64,000 bases of DNA. Origin: Ferriphaselus amnicola. GTDB lineage: Bacteria > Pseudomonadota > Gammaproteobacteria > Burkholderiales > Gallionellaceae. The translations under genes and the position numbers were made by a program. The number at the start of each line of letters is the position of its first letter. The stretch's first letter is position 1. The stretch covers positions 2,232,001-2,296,000 of the forward strand of contig NZ_AP018738.1 of the NCBI RefSeq assembly GCF_000974685.2, read 5' to 3'. A model generated the notes under the pieces. The model was given only the letters and a program-made list of their open reading frames with translations, did no database searches and was not told where the DNA came from. This document shows positions 34,421 through 43,626 of the stretch, in pieces.

Positions 34421-35050
34421 TTACTTGAGCTTGCTCAACAATTCCTGAATCTCGGCACGACGACCCGCATCCGCATCTTCGCGTCCCGGACGAGCTGGTG
34501 CGGCCTGCGCTTTCTTTAGGAATTCCACCGCTTTAGCCTTTTCGCCCTTCTCGGCGAGGAATTCGCCCATAAAGAAGTTCTGGTCGATACCGTTCGGATT
34601 GACTTTGAGCGCGCGCTCCAAATAGGCGCGTGCTTTGGTATGGTCACCAAAGGAAATGATGCGCGGCACTTTGTAGTACAGACTGCCCAACGAGGTCAGT
34701 GCCGAGCCATCCAGTGCATTCGCGTCGATCTTTTCTGCTTGCAACAGCAGATCACGTGCTTCCGAGGCTGTGCCACCCGCTGACAGTTTGCTCTGGTACT
34801 TGGCATGAGTGCTGGTGATAATGCCTTCCCAGATCAGCGCTTCAGGCTTGCCCGGAAACTTGGCGGTCACCTCGTGCGCTCTGGCTTGCAGCGCTTCAAA
34901 GTAGGCCTCTTGCTGCTTTTCTGGTGTGCTGTAGTAACCCTTGGCCCAGCCATGTTGCAGATCAGCGATGGCATCCATCATGGCATCAGCCATAGCCAAG
35001 CTTGAACTACCCATCAGGGCGGCAGCGAGTATCCACTTCGAAATCTTCAT
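34421..35050 (-). CDS. Exported TPR-type protein, last gene of the hemolysin-like operon
   Basis: The 209-residue product has a signal peptide (ISKWILAAALMGSSSLAMADA) and helical repeat units, such as ALTSLGSLYYKVP and KARAYLERALKVNPNG, which fit a TPR-type periplasmic protein. It follows the SDR gene by 30 bp in the same direction and is probably the fifth gene of the operon starting at 38788. It ends at the strong terminator 34363-34414. Role in the pathway is unknown. Confidence 0.75.
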   Translation of the reverse strand: MKISKWILAAALMGSSSLAMADAMMDAIADLQHGWAKGYYSTPEKQQEAYFEALQARAHEVTAKFPGKPEALIWEGIITSTHAKYQSKLSAGGTASEARDLLLQAEKIDANALDGSALTSLGSLYYKVPRIISFGDHTKARAYLERALKVNPNGIDQNFFMGEFLAEKGEKAKAVEFLKKAQAAPARPGREDADAGRRAEIQELLSKLK

Positions 35051-35080
35051 ATATTCTTCCTTCCTAGCTGATTGAACGGA

Positions 35081-35878
35081 TTATTCATTGCGGGCGAACT
35101 CACGAATCTGCGCATTCTGCTTGTGCATGGCGGCATCCACCAGACGCGGCAGTATAGCGTTGAGGCGCACAAATAGGCACTCCGGGAAACCAATGTAGTA
35201 GTCCTTGGCGTCCTTCTCGATCGCGAGCACGATGTTAGCAGCAACCAGATCCGGCTCGTCCATGTTCATCTTTAGCGCTTCCGACATACGGGCGGCTGCG
35301 CCAGCATTGATCGGCGTCTTGGTATAGCGCGGGGCGATGTAGGTCACGTCCACGCCCGAGCCATCCAGCTCGCGGCGCAGGGCTTCGGAGAAGCCGCGCA
35401 CCGCGAACTTGTTGGCCGAGTAGGTAGTAAAACCAACAAAGGCGATGGAGCCGAAGATAGAGCCGATGTTGACGACACGCCCAGAGCCGCGTGCCACCAT
35501 CGCTGGCAACAGGGCGCGGGTGAGCTGCATCGGTGCGATGACGTTGACCTGCCACATGCGTTGCAAATTTTCCGCGCTCTCGTTCTGGAACAGCCGGAAG
35601 CTCATGATGCCGGCCAGATTGATGACGATGTCGATCTGCCCAGTCGCTTGTGCGTCCTGCGCCAGTTTTTCGCCAGCGCCCTCCTCCAGCAGATTGGTGT
35701 GGAGCGCTGTGGCCTTGCCACCCTGATCGCCGATCTCTGCCAGTAGTTTGTCCAAAGGCTCACAGGGACGGTCAGCCAGCAGCAGTTCTGCACCTTTTTG
35801 CAGTAGTTTCAGGCACACCAGCCGACCGATCCCACCGGACGCACCGGTGACCAGAATACGTTTTCCGCTTAGATTCAT
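35081..35878 (-). CDS. Short-chain dehydrogenase/reductase
   Basis: The 265-residue classical SDR has the cofactor motif TGASGGIG (11-18), NLAG (87-90), and the catalytic S140, Y153 and K157 (TYSANKFAV). It is likely NADP(H)-dependent and reduces a carbonyl or oxidises an alcohol. It overlaps the upstream diiron-type gene by ATGA. In this operon it could reduce an acyl-derived ketone or aldehyde, which is inference. Confidence 0.9.
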   Translation of the reverse strand: MNLSGKRILVTGASGGIGRLVCLKLLQKGAELLLADRPCEPLDKLLAEIGDQGGKATALHTNLLEEGAGEKLAQDAQATGQIDIVINLAGIMSFRLFQNESAENLQRMWQVNVIAPMQLTRALLPAMVARGSGRVVNIGSIFGSIAFVGFTTYSANKFAVRGFSEALRRELDGSGVDVTYIAPRYTKTPINAGAAARMSEALKMNMDEPDLVAANIVLAIEKDAKDYYIGFPECLFVRLNAILPRLVDAAMHKQNAQIREFARNE

Positions 35879-36534
35879 GCGGCAACTCCAGCATCCAACG
35901 AACGGAAAATGTTGGCATATAGATGGAAAAACACTTTAGCGCAGTGGATCACCGCCTGCTTATCCTCGTCCGCTTCCAGCCGGTTGACTACACTCTCGAA
36001 GAAGTCGATGTGTTCCAGATCGAGCGAACCGTGGCTGGTGAGATAGGAGAAGGCGTTGTCTGGCAGGACTAGCGTTTGCTTGATGATGCCCGCCGCATGG
36101 GTAGCTAGCTGGATGCTGGTGCCTTCTAACACGAACACCATACCGAAGAAACCGCAGGGATTTTTGCGCATGATGGTGTCGTAAGCGTAAGCCACCATCA
36201 GCTCGGTGTGTAGGTTGGGCTGGCTGTGCCGAGCGGCTTCGGCATCAGCGCCACAGGCCGTGATGTCGCTCAATATCCACTCCTGATGTCCGATTTCCTC
36301 TTCGATGTAGTGCGCCAATGCCACACGTATCCACTCATGGCTTTCCGGTACGCGCCCGCCGCAGGTCATCAGCAACGGCGAAGTGTGTTTGACGTGGTGG
36401 TAAGCTTGAGTGAGAAAGGCGACGTATTCATCGAGCGTGACTTTGCCCTGAAGTGCTCGGCCAATGATAAGCACGGACAACAGTGCATTGCGCTCAGGGG
36501 CAGTGGCTTGTTGCAATTCTTCGTAAAAACTCAT
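35875..36534 (-). CDS. Haem-oxygenase-fold diiron-type protein (iron-containing redox enzyme family)
   Basis: The 219-residue all-helical product fits the TenA/PqqC-like haem-oxygenase fold. Candidate metal ligands follow the diiron pattern of this group: EEEIGHQEW (about 78-86), VLEGTS (135-140) and DLEHIDFFE (172-180), with further His at 47-50. Known diiron relatives make terminal alkenes from fatty acids (UndA) or hydroxylate amines. Overlaps with both neighbours by ATGA imply one product line. The substrate cannot be told from sequence. Confidence 0.75.
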   Translation of the reverse strand: MSFYEELQQATAPERNALLSVLIIGRALQGKVTLDEYVAFLTQAYHHVKHTSPLLMTCGGRVPESHEWIRVALAHYIEEEIGHQEWILSDITACGADAEAARHSQPNLHTELMVAYAYDTIMRKNPCGFFGMVFVLEGTSIQLATHAAGIIKQTLVLPDNAFSYLTSHGSLDLEHIDFFESVVNRLEADEDKQAVIHCAKVFFHLYANIFRSLDAGVAA

Positions 36535-38033
36535 GTTAGGGTCTCCGTATAGAGCTGAGCCATCGCTTGGCCGTAGCGCGCCATTATCTCCGCGCGGCGC
36601 AAGCGACCATTGGTCGTAAGCAGATCATTCTGCGAGGTGAAGGGCTCGGATGCAATCAGCCACTTCCCGATCCTAGCGTAGTCCGGCAACGTAGCATTGG
36701 CGGCGGAGATCGCCTGAGCGACGGACTCTGCGATCTCTTTGCCCGGCAACGGACGTGGCACGATGATGGCGACGTTCCACGGTTTAGCCTCGCCGAACAC
36801 GGCGGCCTGAGCGATGGCGGGCTGGATGATCAGCTCGCTCTCCACCCATTCCGGCGCGACGTTGCGCCCGAACGAAGTGATGAACATGTTCTTTTTGCGC
36901 CCCGTCAGATGCAGATAGCCATGCTCGTCCAGATAGCCGGTATCACCAGTGGGCCACAGACCGTCTTTGCTCGGTTTCTCCGGCGAACCGAGGTAGCCCT
37001 CGAACACCGAACCGCCGATCAGAATCTCGCCATCCTCGGCGAATTTGATCTTGACGTGCTGCAAGGGCTTGCCGACGCTACCAGGCAAGTTCGCTTCCGG
37101 CGTATTGACGGCGACCACCGACGAGCATTCCGACAAGCCGTAGCCTTCAAAGGCAGGCACGCCGAGTTGCTTGGCGGTTTCCAACAGGCGCGGCGAAACC
37201 GGCGCACCACCCACGGCGACGAAACGCAATGTGGCAGGAGTCGCTGCGCCCATACCGATGGCCGCGGTCAACGCATGTAGCATCTGCGGCACCATGATGG
37301 CCGTCGAAGCGCGCTGGCTGTGCATGGCGTGCAGCATGGCAGCGGTATCCAACGCCGCAGCGCCCGTCAATCCGACCTGCTGCAACGGCAGCACGCAAGC
37401 AGTCGCCCCAGCCAGCAGAGGAACATAGATGCCGCCGATGTTCTCCAGCAAGGTCGAAAGTGGCAACAAGCAAAGGTGACGATCTTCCGGTATCGCCGCC
37501 GTCGCTTGTCGCAGTGATTGTGCGACGTTCTCCATCGCCATCCGGCTTAGGCACACGCCCTTGGGATTACCGGTGGTGCCCGAGGTGTAGGTGATCTTGG
37601 CGGTGTGAACCGGCATAAGTACGGTGGTAGGCTGAGTCAGCCGCAGCAAACTCAAGCTGCCCGCAAACGGTGCTTGCATGCGCTCGACTTGGCCGGGAAG
37701 TAAGGCGGCGACGCGCTCTGGCTGGTCGGTGAGGATAGCCTCCAACCCACTATCGTGAATGGCGTGCAGCAGTTGTTGCGACGAGAAGAACGGTGGCAGC
37801 GGTACCAGCAGCGTGTTGCCGAACAGTGCCGCCAGATCGGCCACGGCCCAATCCAAACCGTTATCCGCCAATAGACCGAAGGTACGCAACCCAGTTCGGC
37901 TCATGCCAGAACCACATGTCATCACCCGCTCGATCAGCTCCGCGTAGCTTAGCTCCTCCTGCACACCTTGCAGCGCAACTGCATTCGGCTGTTGGCGGGC
38001 GTGGTCAGAGATTGCTTGGAATATCATGCTCAT
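36531..38033 (-). CDS. AMP-forming acyl ligase-like enzyme
   Basis: The 500-residue protein belongs to the ANL adenylation superfamily. It has the P-loop ITYTSGTTGNPKG, GYGLSECSS, and TGDTGYLDEHGYLHLTGRKK. The GRNVAPEWVE stretch resembles long-chain acyl-CoA synthetases. In the last motif the usual NGK is NGR (LLTTNGRLRR), so the lysine that assists adenylation is replaced by arginine. It probably activates a fatty or other carboxylic acid for the pathway encoded around it. It overlaps neighbours on both sides. Confidence 0.85.
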   Translation of the reverse strand: MSMIFQAISDHARQQPNAVALQGVQEELSYAELIERVMTCGSGMSRTGLRTFGLLADNGLDWAVADLAALFGNTLLVPLPPFFSSQQLLHAIHDSGLEAILTDQPERVAALLPGQVERMQAPFAGSLSLLRLTQPTTVLMPVHTAKITYTSGTTGNPKGVCLSRMAMENVAQSLRQATAAIPEDRHLCLLPLSTLLENIGGIYVPLLAGATACVLPLQQVGLTGAAALDTAAMLHAMHSQRASTAIMVPQMLHALTAAIGMGAATPATLRFVAVGGAPVSPRLLETAKQLGVPAFEGYGLSECSSVVAVNTPEANLPGSVGKPLQHVKIKFAEDGEILIGGSVFEGYLGSPEKPSKDGLWPTGDTGYLDEHGYLHLTGRKKNMFITSFGRNVAPEWVESELIIQPAIAQAAVFGEAKPWNVAIIVPRPLPGKEIAESVAQAISAANATLPDYARIGKWLIASEPFTSQNDLLTTNGRLRRAEIMARYGQAMAQLYTETLT

Positions 38034-38788
38034 AGGATTACCTCTTTGTAGCTGATCTCGCCAGCCTTGGGAAACTCGCAGTGACTCTGTATCTCGTGAT
38101 AGCCATAGCCTATGCTACCCGCCATCACAGTGGGCAGTGTATCGTAATAGCTGCCCCAGCCCGCACGCTGATCGATGCTCAGTTGCTCGATACTGGCCGA
38201 TGCTAGCGGGATCGGACGCAAACCGAGACGATGGAAGCCGTTCTTTAACTCAGTCGTGCCGGTGAACACCACCCATTGATAGCCTTCTTGATAAAGCCGC
38301 ACGGTGAGTGCGACGATCAACCAGCGCACTGCACCTGGATAGATGGCCGCCAGATTACCGATCTCGACGATCTTTTCACGAGATGGGCGATAGCCAAGCT
38401 TTCTTTCCAACACTTCATCAATCGGAGCATCTAGATAGGTTTCCAGGAACAGCGGTGCATCCGCCGCACAACGCACACCGAAAGCGGCCGTCAACTCGCC
38501 ACGCCGCGTCCGCAACTCTAACAAACGTGGCATGAAACTGGTCACATCCGCCCCATAAGCGCGGCCAAAACATTCGTGGATAAAGCTCTCTGTCTGAATG
38601 CGCTCTTCACCTTCCGCTTCACGGATCACGAACATCTGATCTAGGAACTTGTTCAGGCTGCCGGCTTCTTTACCAGGGTGACCTAATCTACGGATGAACT
38701 GAGAAAGAGTCAGCTCAGCAGAGTGCTTCGACGCGTGCCTATTCATCTCAGGAGGATGAATCGCGACACGGGCAGTGGTTTCAGTCAT
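38030..38788 (-). CDS. Thermostable-hemolysin-family protein (GNAT-like)
   Basis: The 252-residue product matches the thermostable hemolysin (delta-VPH) family: FIHECFGRAYGADVTSFMP, LFLETYLDAP, KIVEIGNLAAIYPGAVRWL, WVVFTGTTELKNGFHRLGL and WGSYYDTLPTVMAGSI. Despite the name, the fold resembles N-acyltransferases and acyl-homoserine lactone synthases. As first gene of an operon with a ligase, a diiron protein and an SDR, it could transfer an acyl group. No signal peptide is visible. Confidence 0.85.
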   Translation of the reverse strand: MTETTARVAIHPPEMNRHASKHSAELTLSQFIRRLGHPGKEAGSLNKFLDQMFVIREAEGEERIQTESFIHECFGRAYGADVTSFMPRLLELRTRRGELTAAFGVRCAADAPLFLETYLDAPIDEVLERKLGYRPSREKIVEIGNLAAIYPGAVRWLIVALTVRLYQEGYQWVVFTGTTELKNGFHRLGLRPIPLASASIEQLSIDQRAGWGSYYDTLPTVMAGSIGYGYHEIQSHCEFPKAGEISYKEVIL

Positions 38789-38877
38789 GGCAGTTGTGTG
38801 TTCTTGTTTTTGGCATTATGCCAGCAGTCGCCCTCCGACTGAGGGCTTTAGCACCAAGTTCCCGGCACTGGCTACGG

Positions 38878-40242
38878 TTACCCACCAAACATCCTCAACA
38901 GCGCCAACATACCGGCGGCTTTGTCCAAAGTCTCCTGATACTCTGCCTCGGCGATGGAGTCGGCGACGATCCCTCCGCCTGCCCAACAACGCAGGTTATT
39001 TTCAGCCAAGACTAACGTGCGGATCGCGATGTTGCTATCCATGTTGCCGTCGTAACCGATATAGCCGATCGCACCGCAGTACACGCCTCGACGATGAGGT
39101 TCGAGTTCTTCGATGATCTGCATGGCGCGTTGCTTGGGCGCACCCGTGATGGAACCTCCGGGGAAGCAGGCACGCAGCAGCGACAGCGCATCTTCGCTAG
39201 GGGCTAGCTCACCCGTAACGGTACTGACTAGGTGATGGACGTTGGAATAGCTTTCGATCTCGAACAGAGTGGGCGTATGCACGCTACCGGGCAGGCAGCA
39301 ACGACCTAGATCGTTGCGCAACAGATCAACGATCATCAGATTCTCGGCTCGATCCTTAGGGTGGGTACGTAGATCGGCCAGACGCATGGCATCTTCCTCG
39401 GCATCCGCGCCTCGCGGGCGTGTACCTTTGATCGGCTTAGTTTCCACGTGCCCATTTTCCACGCGTAAAAAACGCTCCGGGGAAGCGCACATGATCTGCG
39501 CTTGCGGCAGACTCAGAAAAGCGGAGAACGGAGCTGGACTGATCTCACGCAAGGCGAGGTAAGCGGTCAGCGCATCACCCTGCGCGTGTACGGAAAAACG
39601 CTGGGCGAGATTGACCTGATAGCAATCGCCCGAGTGCAGGTAACGCTGCACGGTATCGAAAGCAGTCTCGTAGCGGGCACGGGTAAAGTTGGAACTGATG
39701 GTCGACGCGACACGAAACGCACGCTCCGCTCCGGCCTGACCACAATCATTTACCGTGTCGAATCGCTCAGCGATATGATGCAAGAACACCTCAGTTTGCG
39801 GATGACGCAAATGCGAGACCAATTGAGCGGTGTGCAACTGATGATCGACCACCAACGCCCAGTCGTAAATACCCACGGCCATTTCGGGCAAGTGCTCAGC
39901 CTCTTGGGCCAAGTTAGGCAACATGAACCAGCGTCGCGCTAGATCGTAACTCCAATAGCCGAGTGCGCCGCCAGCGTAGGGAATGTCGGGCGAGTTTGTG
40001 GCCTTTACCCCCAGTTGCTCACGAATCAAATCGAGCGGATCCGCATCTGATCGCCACTCGGCGGCAACGCCACCTATCTCCGTCTGCTCGCCTTGCGTCA
40101 CTAGGGTGGCAATGGGATGCGCGGTAAGAATATCGAAGCGCCCACGCCCGCCGCTATCCAACCACATCGCCCACGGCATATCCGCAATAGCGAGAAAGTA
40201 GGCACGGGAGTCGGCCTGATAAGGAAGCGGGTAGCGGAACAT
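38878..40242 (-). CDS. pabB: Aminodeoxychorismate synthase component I
   Basis: The 454-residue product is a PabB. It shows the PabB-type PIKGTRPRG motif, MIVDLLRNDLGR, and PGGSITGAPKQRAMQIIEEL. It converts chorismate and ammonia (from PabA) to 4-amino-4-deoxychorismate for folate. The lysine in PIKGT separates PabB from TrpE, which has PIAGT. It lies 90 bp upstream of the hemolysin-like operon on the same strand; no PabA or PabC is next to it. Confidence 0.92.
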   Translation of the reverse strand: MFRYPLPYQADSRAYFLAIADMPWAMWLDSGGRGRFDILTAHPIATLVTQGEQTEIGGVAAEWRSDADPLDLIREQLGVKATNSPDIPYAGGALGYWSYDLARRWFMLPNLAQEAEHLPEMAVGIYDWALVVDHQLHTAQLVSHLRHPQTEVFLHHIAERFDTVNDCGQAGAERAFRVASTISSNFTRARYETAFDTVQRYLHSGDCYQVNLAQRFSVHAQGDALTAYLALREISPAPFSAFLSLPQAQIMCASPERFLRVENGHVETKPIKGTRPRGADAEEDAMRLADLRTHPKDRAENLMIVDLLRNDLGRCCLPGSVHTPTLFEIESYSNVHHLVSTVTGELAPSEDALSLLRACFPGGSITGAPKQRAMQIIEELEPHRRGVYCGAIGYIGYDGNMDSNIAIRTLVLAENNLRCWAGGGIVADSIAEAEYQETLDKAAGMLALLRMFGG

Positions 40243-40285
40243 GGGAAGAGTTTAGCAGTGTCGCCCTTCGCTGCGCACGACGGGG

Positions 40286-41245
40286 CTAGTTTGCTCGCGT
40301 CTGTTTGAGCAGCGCTGACTTTTGTAGCTGCTCGAATATTTGCGGCAAAGCAGCGGTAGCTGCCTCTTCGCCTGCTTTGAACAGAGTCTGCTTAAGCTCT
40401 GGGCTGAAGTCGAACGAGCTGACGGAGATGCCGGGGCGGATCACCACGTTAGCCTCTTTGAGCTCATGGCCGAGGATGGACTGGCGCATGATGCGGATGC
40501 TCTGCACCAACACGTCGATCAGGCCGGAGGCATTCGGATGGTCTTGCGGCTGCTGCGAAATATCCACCGCGATCACCACATCCGCACCCATCTGTCGGGC
40601 AATGGAGGCCGGCACAGGATTCTTCAGATCGCCATCCACATAAGTGATATGGTTGATCTCGACGGGATTGAAAATACTGGGAATCGAGCTGGAGGCTCGC
40701 ACCGCCACGCCGGTATTACCATGATTGAACACGGCCATACGACCGCTATCCAGTTCGGTAGCGACCGCTGCGAAAGGCCTGGGCAATTGCTCGATGTCGC
40801 GATTCTCCAGCGCACGATTGACAAAATCCTGCAAACGTTCACCGCCGATGATGCCGCGTCGCGTGATCGAATAATCGCGTATCTGACTCTCTTCGAGCTG
40901 CACCGCTAAATGCTCCAAGTCAGCCGCCGTGTAGCCACCTGCGTAAAGCGAACCGACTACGCTACCGACGCTGGTGCCGACCACGATATCCACTGGGATG
41001 TGATGCGCTTCCAACACCTTGATCACGGCAATATGCGCGAAGCCGCGTATGCCGCCGCTCCCCAATACCAACGCCACCACCGGCCTATCAGGATTGCGTA
41101 GCGGCTGGATGCTGACTGAACTGGGCGGCGTGACATCCTTGTACAGGATCTCCGGTGCCGTCGAGACACAGGCGCTGAGCAACAGCACCGGAATCAGCCA
41201 TTGCAAGGGGCGAAGGCAGCGCAGCAGGGACATCGACAAACCCAA
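40286..41245 (-). CDS. Patatin-like phospholipase, lipoprotein (RssA-like)
   Basis: The 319-residue product starts with a lipoprotein signal (LIPVLLLSACVST, Cys at about 26), so it is likely anchored in the envelope. It has a patatin core: oxyanion loop LVLGSGGIRGFAH, nucleophile GTSVGS and the catalytic Asp in DGDLKNP, which differs from the usual DGG/DGA. Patatin-type enzymes hydrolyse acyl lipids. An in-frame ATG four codons on (41233) is equally likely as the start. It follows the mutarotase gene by 2 bp. Confidence 0.85.
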   Translation of the reverse strand: MGLSMSLLRCLRPLQWLIPVLLLSACVSTAPEILYKDVTPPSSVSIQPLRNPDRPVVALVLGSGGIRGFAHIAVIKVLEAHHIPVDIVVGTSVGSVVGSLYAGGYTAADLEHLAVQLEESQIRDYSITRRGIIGGERLQDFVNRALENRDIEQLPRPFAAVATELDSGRMAVFNHGNTGVAVRASSSIPSIFNPVEINHITYVDGDLKNPVPASIARQMGADVVIAVDISQQPQDHPNASGLIDVLVQSIRIMRQSILGHELKEANVVIRPGISVSSFDFSPELKQTLFKAGEEAATAALPQIFEQLQKSALLKQTRAN

Positions 41246-41247
41246 GC

Positions 41248-42156
41248 TTACAGCGCTTCGTTACTATAGATCACTGTCAGCGTATGCGACTCGCCCGCTG
41301 CCAGAGTCAGCACATTCTCAACGGCATTGGCACTTTCCACACAAAGCATGGTGCGATAGCCGGTATCGCTACCGAAGTCGCCCATTTTGGCCGCTTTTTC
41401 GATCCACGGGTTCCATACCACGGTCGAGCGGCTACCGCTCTTGGCGATGCGGATGCGGCGGTTCGCGCCGTTGTCCACGATGTCGCAGGTCGCTTCGGTG
41501 TCCAGATAGACGCGATCCACTTCGCTAGGGATAGTGATGTCACCGCTCTGCTGCTTCAGGTCCATACCCGTCACCTTGTCGCGGTAGGTGCAGCCGTCGA
41601 GCCCTGCGATACGAACATTGTCCACGTCGCTGATCGGGAAATACGTGTGCAGCGCCTCGCCCAGCGGGAAAGCCGTATCTCCGGTGTTATCGGTGACCAG
41701 ATCCATGGTCAGCTTCACGCCGACGTTGATGTGCAATTGAACGCGGCAGGCGTGCGGCCATTGCGCCTTGGGCATGGCTGAGGCTGGCAGTTCAAACACG
41801 ATCTGAGTTTCGCCGCCGGGTTGTGGACGCGCATCGACCACGTTCCAACCCACCGTGCGGGCAAAGCCATGTGCAGGAAAACTAGACTCGGAGGCATGAG
41901 CGCCGAACCACGGCCAGCACACTGGCACGCCGCCACGGATGGATTTGCCGACCACCAGCTTGGCGGCGGGACTCATCCAGATCACATCGGCCTCGCCTTT
42001 CGGCTTGAACGTCATCAGGTGCGCGCCTTGCAGCGCAATGGTCGCCTCGGCGTGAGCGTTGCTGATACGCGCCACGATCATGCCGGGCGCGGCTTCGACG
42101 AATTCGAGTTGCTCGGCGATGCCGAACTGCTGGTTCAAGGTAGAAAGGTCAGACAT
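41248..42156 (-). CDS. D-hexose-6-phosphate mutarotase (YeaD-like)
   Basis: The 302-residue product is a galactose-mutarotase-fold protein of the YeaD group. It shows LQGAHLMTFKP, GKSIRGGVPVCWPWFGAH, EALHTYFPISDV with the catalytic His, and VVWNPWIEKAAKMGDFG. It interconverts alpha and beta anomers of hexose 6-phosphates. This could support glycogen turnover, which also appears in the window at 50018. Length and motifs are normal. Confidence 0.9.
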   Translation of the reverse strand: MSDLSTLNQQFGIAEQLEFVEAAPGMIVARISNAHAEATIALQGAHLMTFKPKGEADVIWMSPAAKLVVGKSIRGGVPVCWPWFGAHASESSFPAHGFARTVGWNVVDARPQPGGETQIVFELPASAMPKAQWPHACRVQLHINVGVKLTMDLVTDNTGDTAFPLGEALHTYFPISDVDNVRIAGLDGCTYRDKVTGMDLKQQSGDITIPSEVDRVYLDTEATCDIVDNGANRRIRIAKSGSRSTVVWNPWIEKAAKMGDFGSDTGYRTMLCVESANAVENVLTLAAGESHTLTVIYSNEAL

Positions 42157-42231
42157 GAGAACTCCTGTGAGTGGCGTGGACGACGTAATGGGGCGGGATT
42201 ATACCTGCTAGTCCGGCGGATATTGGGCTGG

Positions 42232-43626
42232 CTATTGTTCGTGCAACCAATCTAGCAGAGCTTCGAAGACTGGCTGCGAGGCGGCGGCTCCCGGCTGATT
42301 GACGATGCAGACGACGATCCACTGCTTGCCGCTGCGACTTTGCAGATAGCCAGCCACCGCCCGCGCCTCATTCAGGGATCCGCTCTTGAGGTGAGCATGG
42401 CCTGCGAGGGCGTGATCTTTGTAGCGCTTGCGCAACGTGCCATCCAACCCGACGATCGGCAGCGAAGCCTCGAACTCGGCTTGGAAGCGGCTGGCGCTGG
42501 CGTGTTGCAGCAACTGCGCCAGATGTTGTGGCGAGATGCGCTCCAGCCGCGACAGCCCCGCGCCGTTCTCCAGCACCAGTTCGGGTGCAGACATCCCAGC
42601 GTTACGCAACCAGTCACGGATGACGGCGCTGCTGGCCGCGATAGAGGCAGGCGCACCTTCTTTCAAGCTGAGCGACAGCAGCAGTTGCCGTGCCATCACG
42701 TTGTTGCTGAACTTGTTGGTGTCGCGGATGACTTCGGCCAGCGGCGGCGAAGTGTGCGTAGAAAGCAGCGTGGCGTTAGTGGGGACGAGGCCACCGCGCA
42801 GCCCGCCGCGCAGCGTACCACCCAGCTCTTGCCACAACGCTTTGAATGCCGAGTGGACATAATCGCGCGGAGACAAAGGGCTGAGGTAGAGATTGCGCTC
42901 GCCGCAGATCGCGGGGTAATCACCTTTCAATATCAGTTTGCCATCGGCGACAGTGACTTGGATCGCATCGTCCCAAGCACCGCAGTTGGCGCGATTTACC
43001 AGCCGCAACCGATTCTCGGGCACGAGTCCAGCCAGCTTGGGCTCGTCCAGCAATGTGACGGCGGTGCCTTGCGGCACCAAGCGCAAGGTCAGTACGCTGC
43101 CATTCAGCAGCAAGGCATCCGCCCCGCCGTTGTAGGGACGTAGCGGGTCGTTGTCGAAGGCGGCGGGATCAAACGGCGGCAAGTCAAAGGCGCTGCGATC
43201 CAGCACCAAGTCGCCCTCGATCTCGCGCAACCCACGATTGCGCAACTCGCGCAGCCACAACCAGAACTGCTCCAGCGACAGCTTGGGGTCGCCCGTACCT
43301 TTCAGAATCAGATCACCATGCAGCACGCCGTTGCTGTCCAGCTGCCCGCCCAACCAAGCCTCGGTCTTCCAAGTGTAAGCCGGGCCGAGCAGCTCCAGCC
43401 CAGCGTAGGTGGTGAGCAGTTTCATCACCGAAGCTGGATTCATCGGCTTCTCGGCATTCAGTGAGATCAGCGGTGAGCGGGCATTCACCTCGCGCACCTC
43501 GATGCCGACGTTACCGAGCGGGACTTGCACCTGCTTCAGCGCAGCCAACACAGGCGGCGGCAAGTCTGCTGCGTGGACGCTGGAGAATAGGCCAATCGTG
43601 AGCAGAAAAATGCGCAGGAAACTCAT
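42232..43626 (-). CDS. dacB: D-alanyl-D-alanine carboxypeptidase/endopeptidase (PBP4)
   Basis: The 464-residue product is a class C low-molecular-mass penicillin-binding protein. It has a signal peptide (FLRIFLLTIGLFSSVHAA), SxxK at 66-69 (SVMK), SxN in KFSNNVMARQ and KSG in HLKSGSLNEAR, in place of the usual KTG. It trims or cleaves peptidoglycan cross-links in the periplasm. It overlaps the bioA stop by 4 bp, although the functions are unrelated. Confidence 0.93.
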   Translation of the reverse strand: MSFLRIFLLTIGLFSSVHAADLPPPVLAALKQVQVPLGNVGIEVREVNARSPLISLNAEKPMNPASVMKLLTTYAGLELLGPAYTWKTEAWLGGQLDSNGVLHGDLILKGTGDPKLSLEQFWLWLRELRNRGLREIEGDLVLDRSAFDLPPFDPAAFDNDPLRPYNGGADALLLNGSVLTLRLVPQGTAVTLLDEPKLAGLVPENRLRLVNRANCGAWDDAIQVTVADGKLILKGDYPAICGERNLYLSPLSPRDYVHSAFKALWQELGGTLRGGLRGGLVPTNATLLSTHTSPPLAEVIRDTNKFSNNVMARQLLLSLSLKEGAPASIAASSAVIRDWLRNAGMSAPELVLENGAGLSRLERISPQHLAQLLQHASASRFQAEFEASLPIVGLDGTLRKRYKDHALAGHAHLKSGSLNEARAVAGYLQSRSGKQWIVVCIVNQPGAAASQPVFEALLDWLHEQ

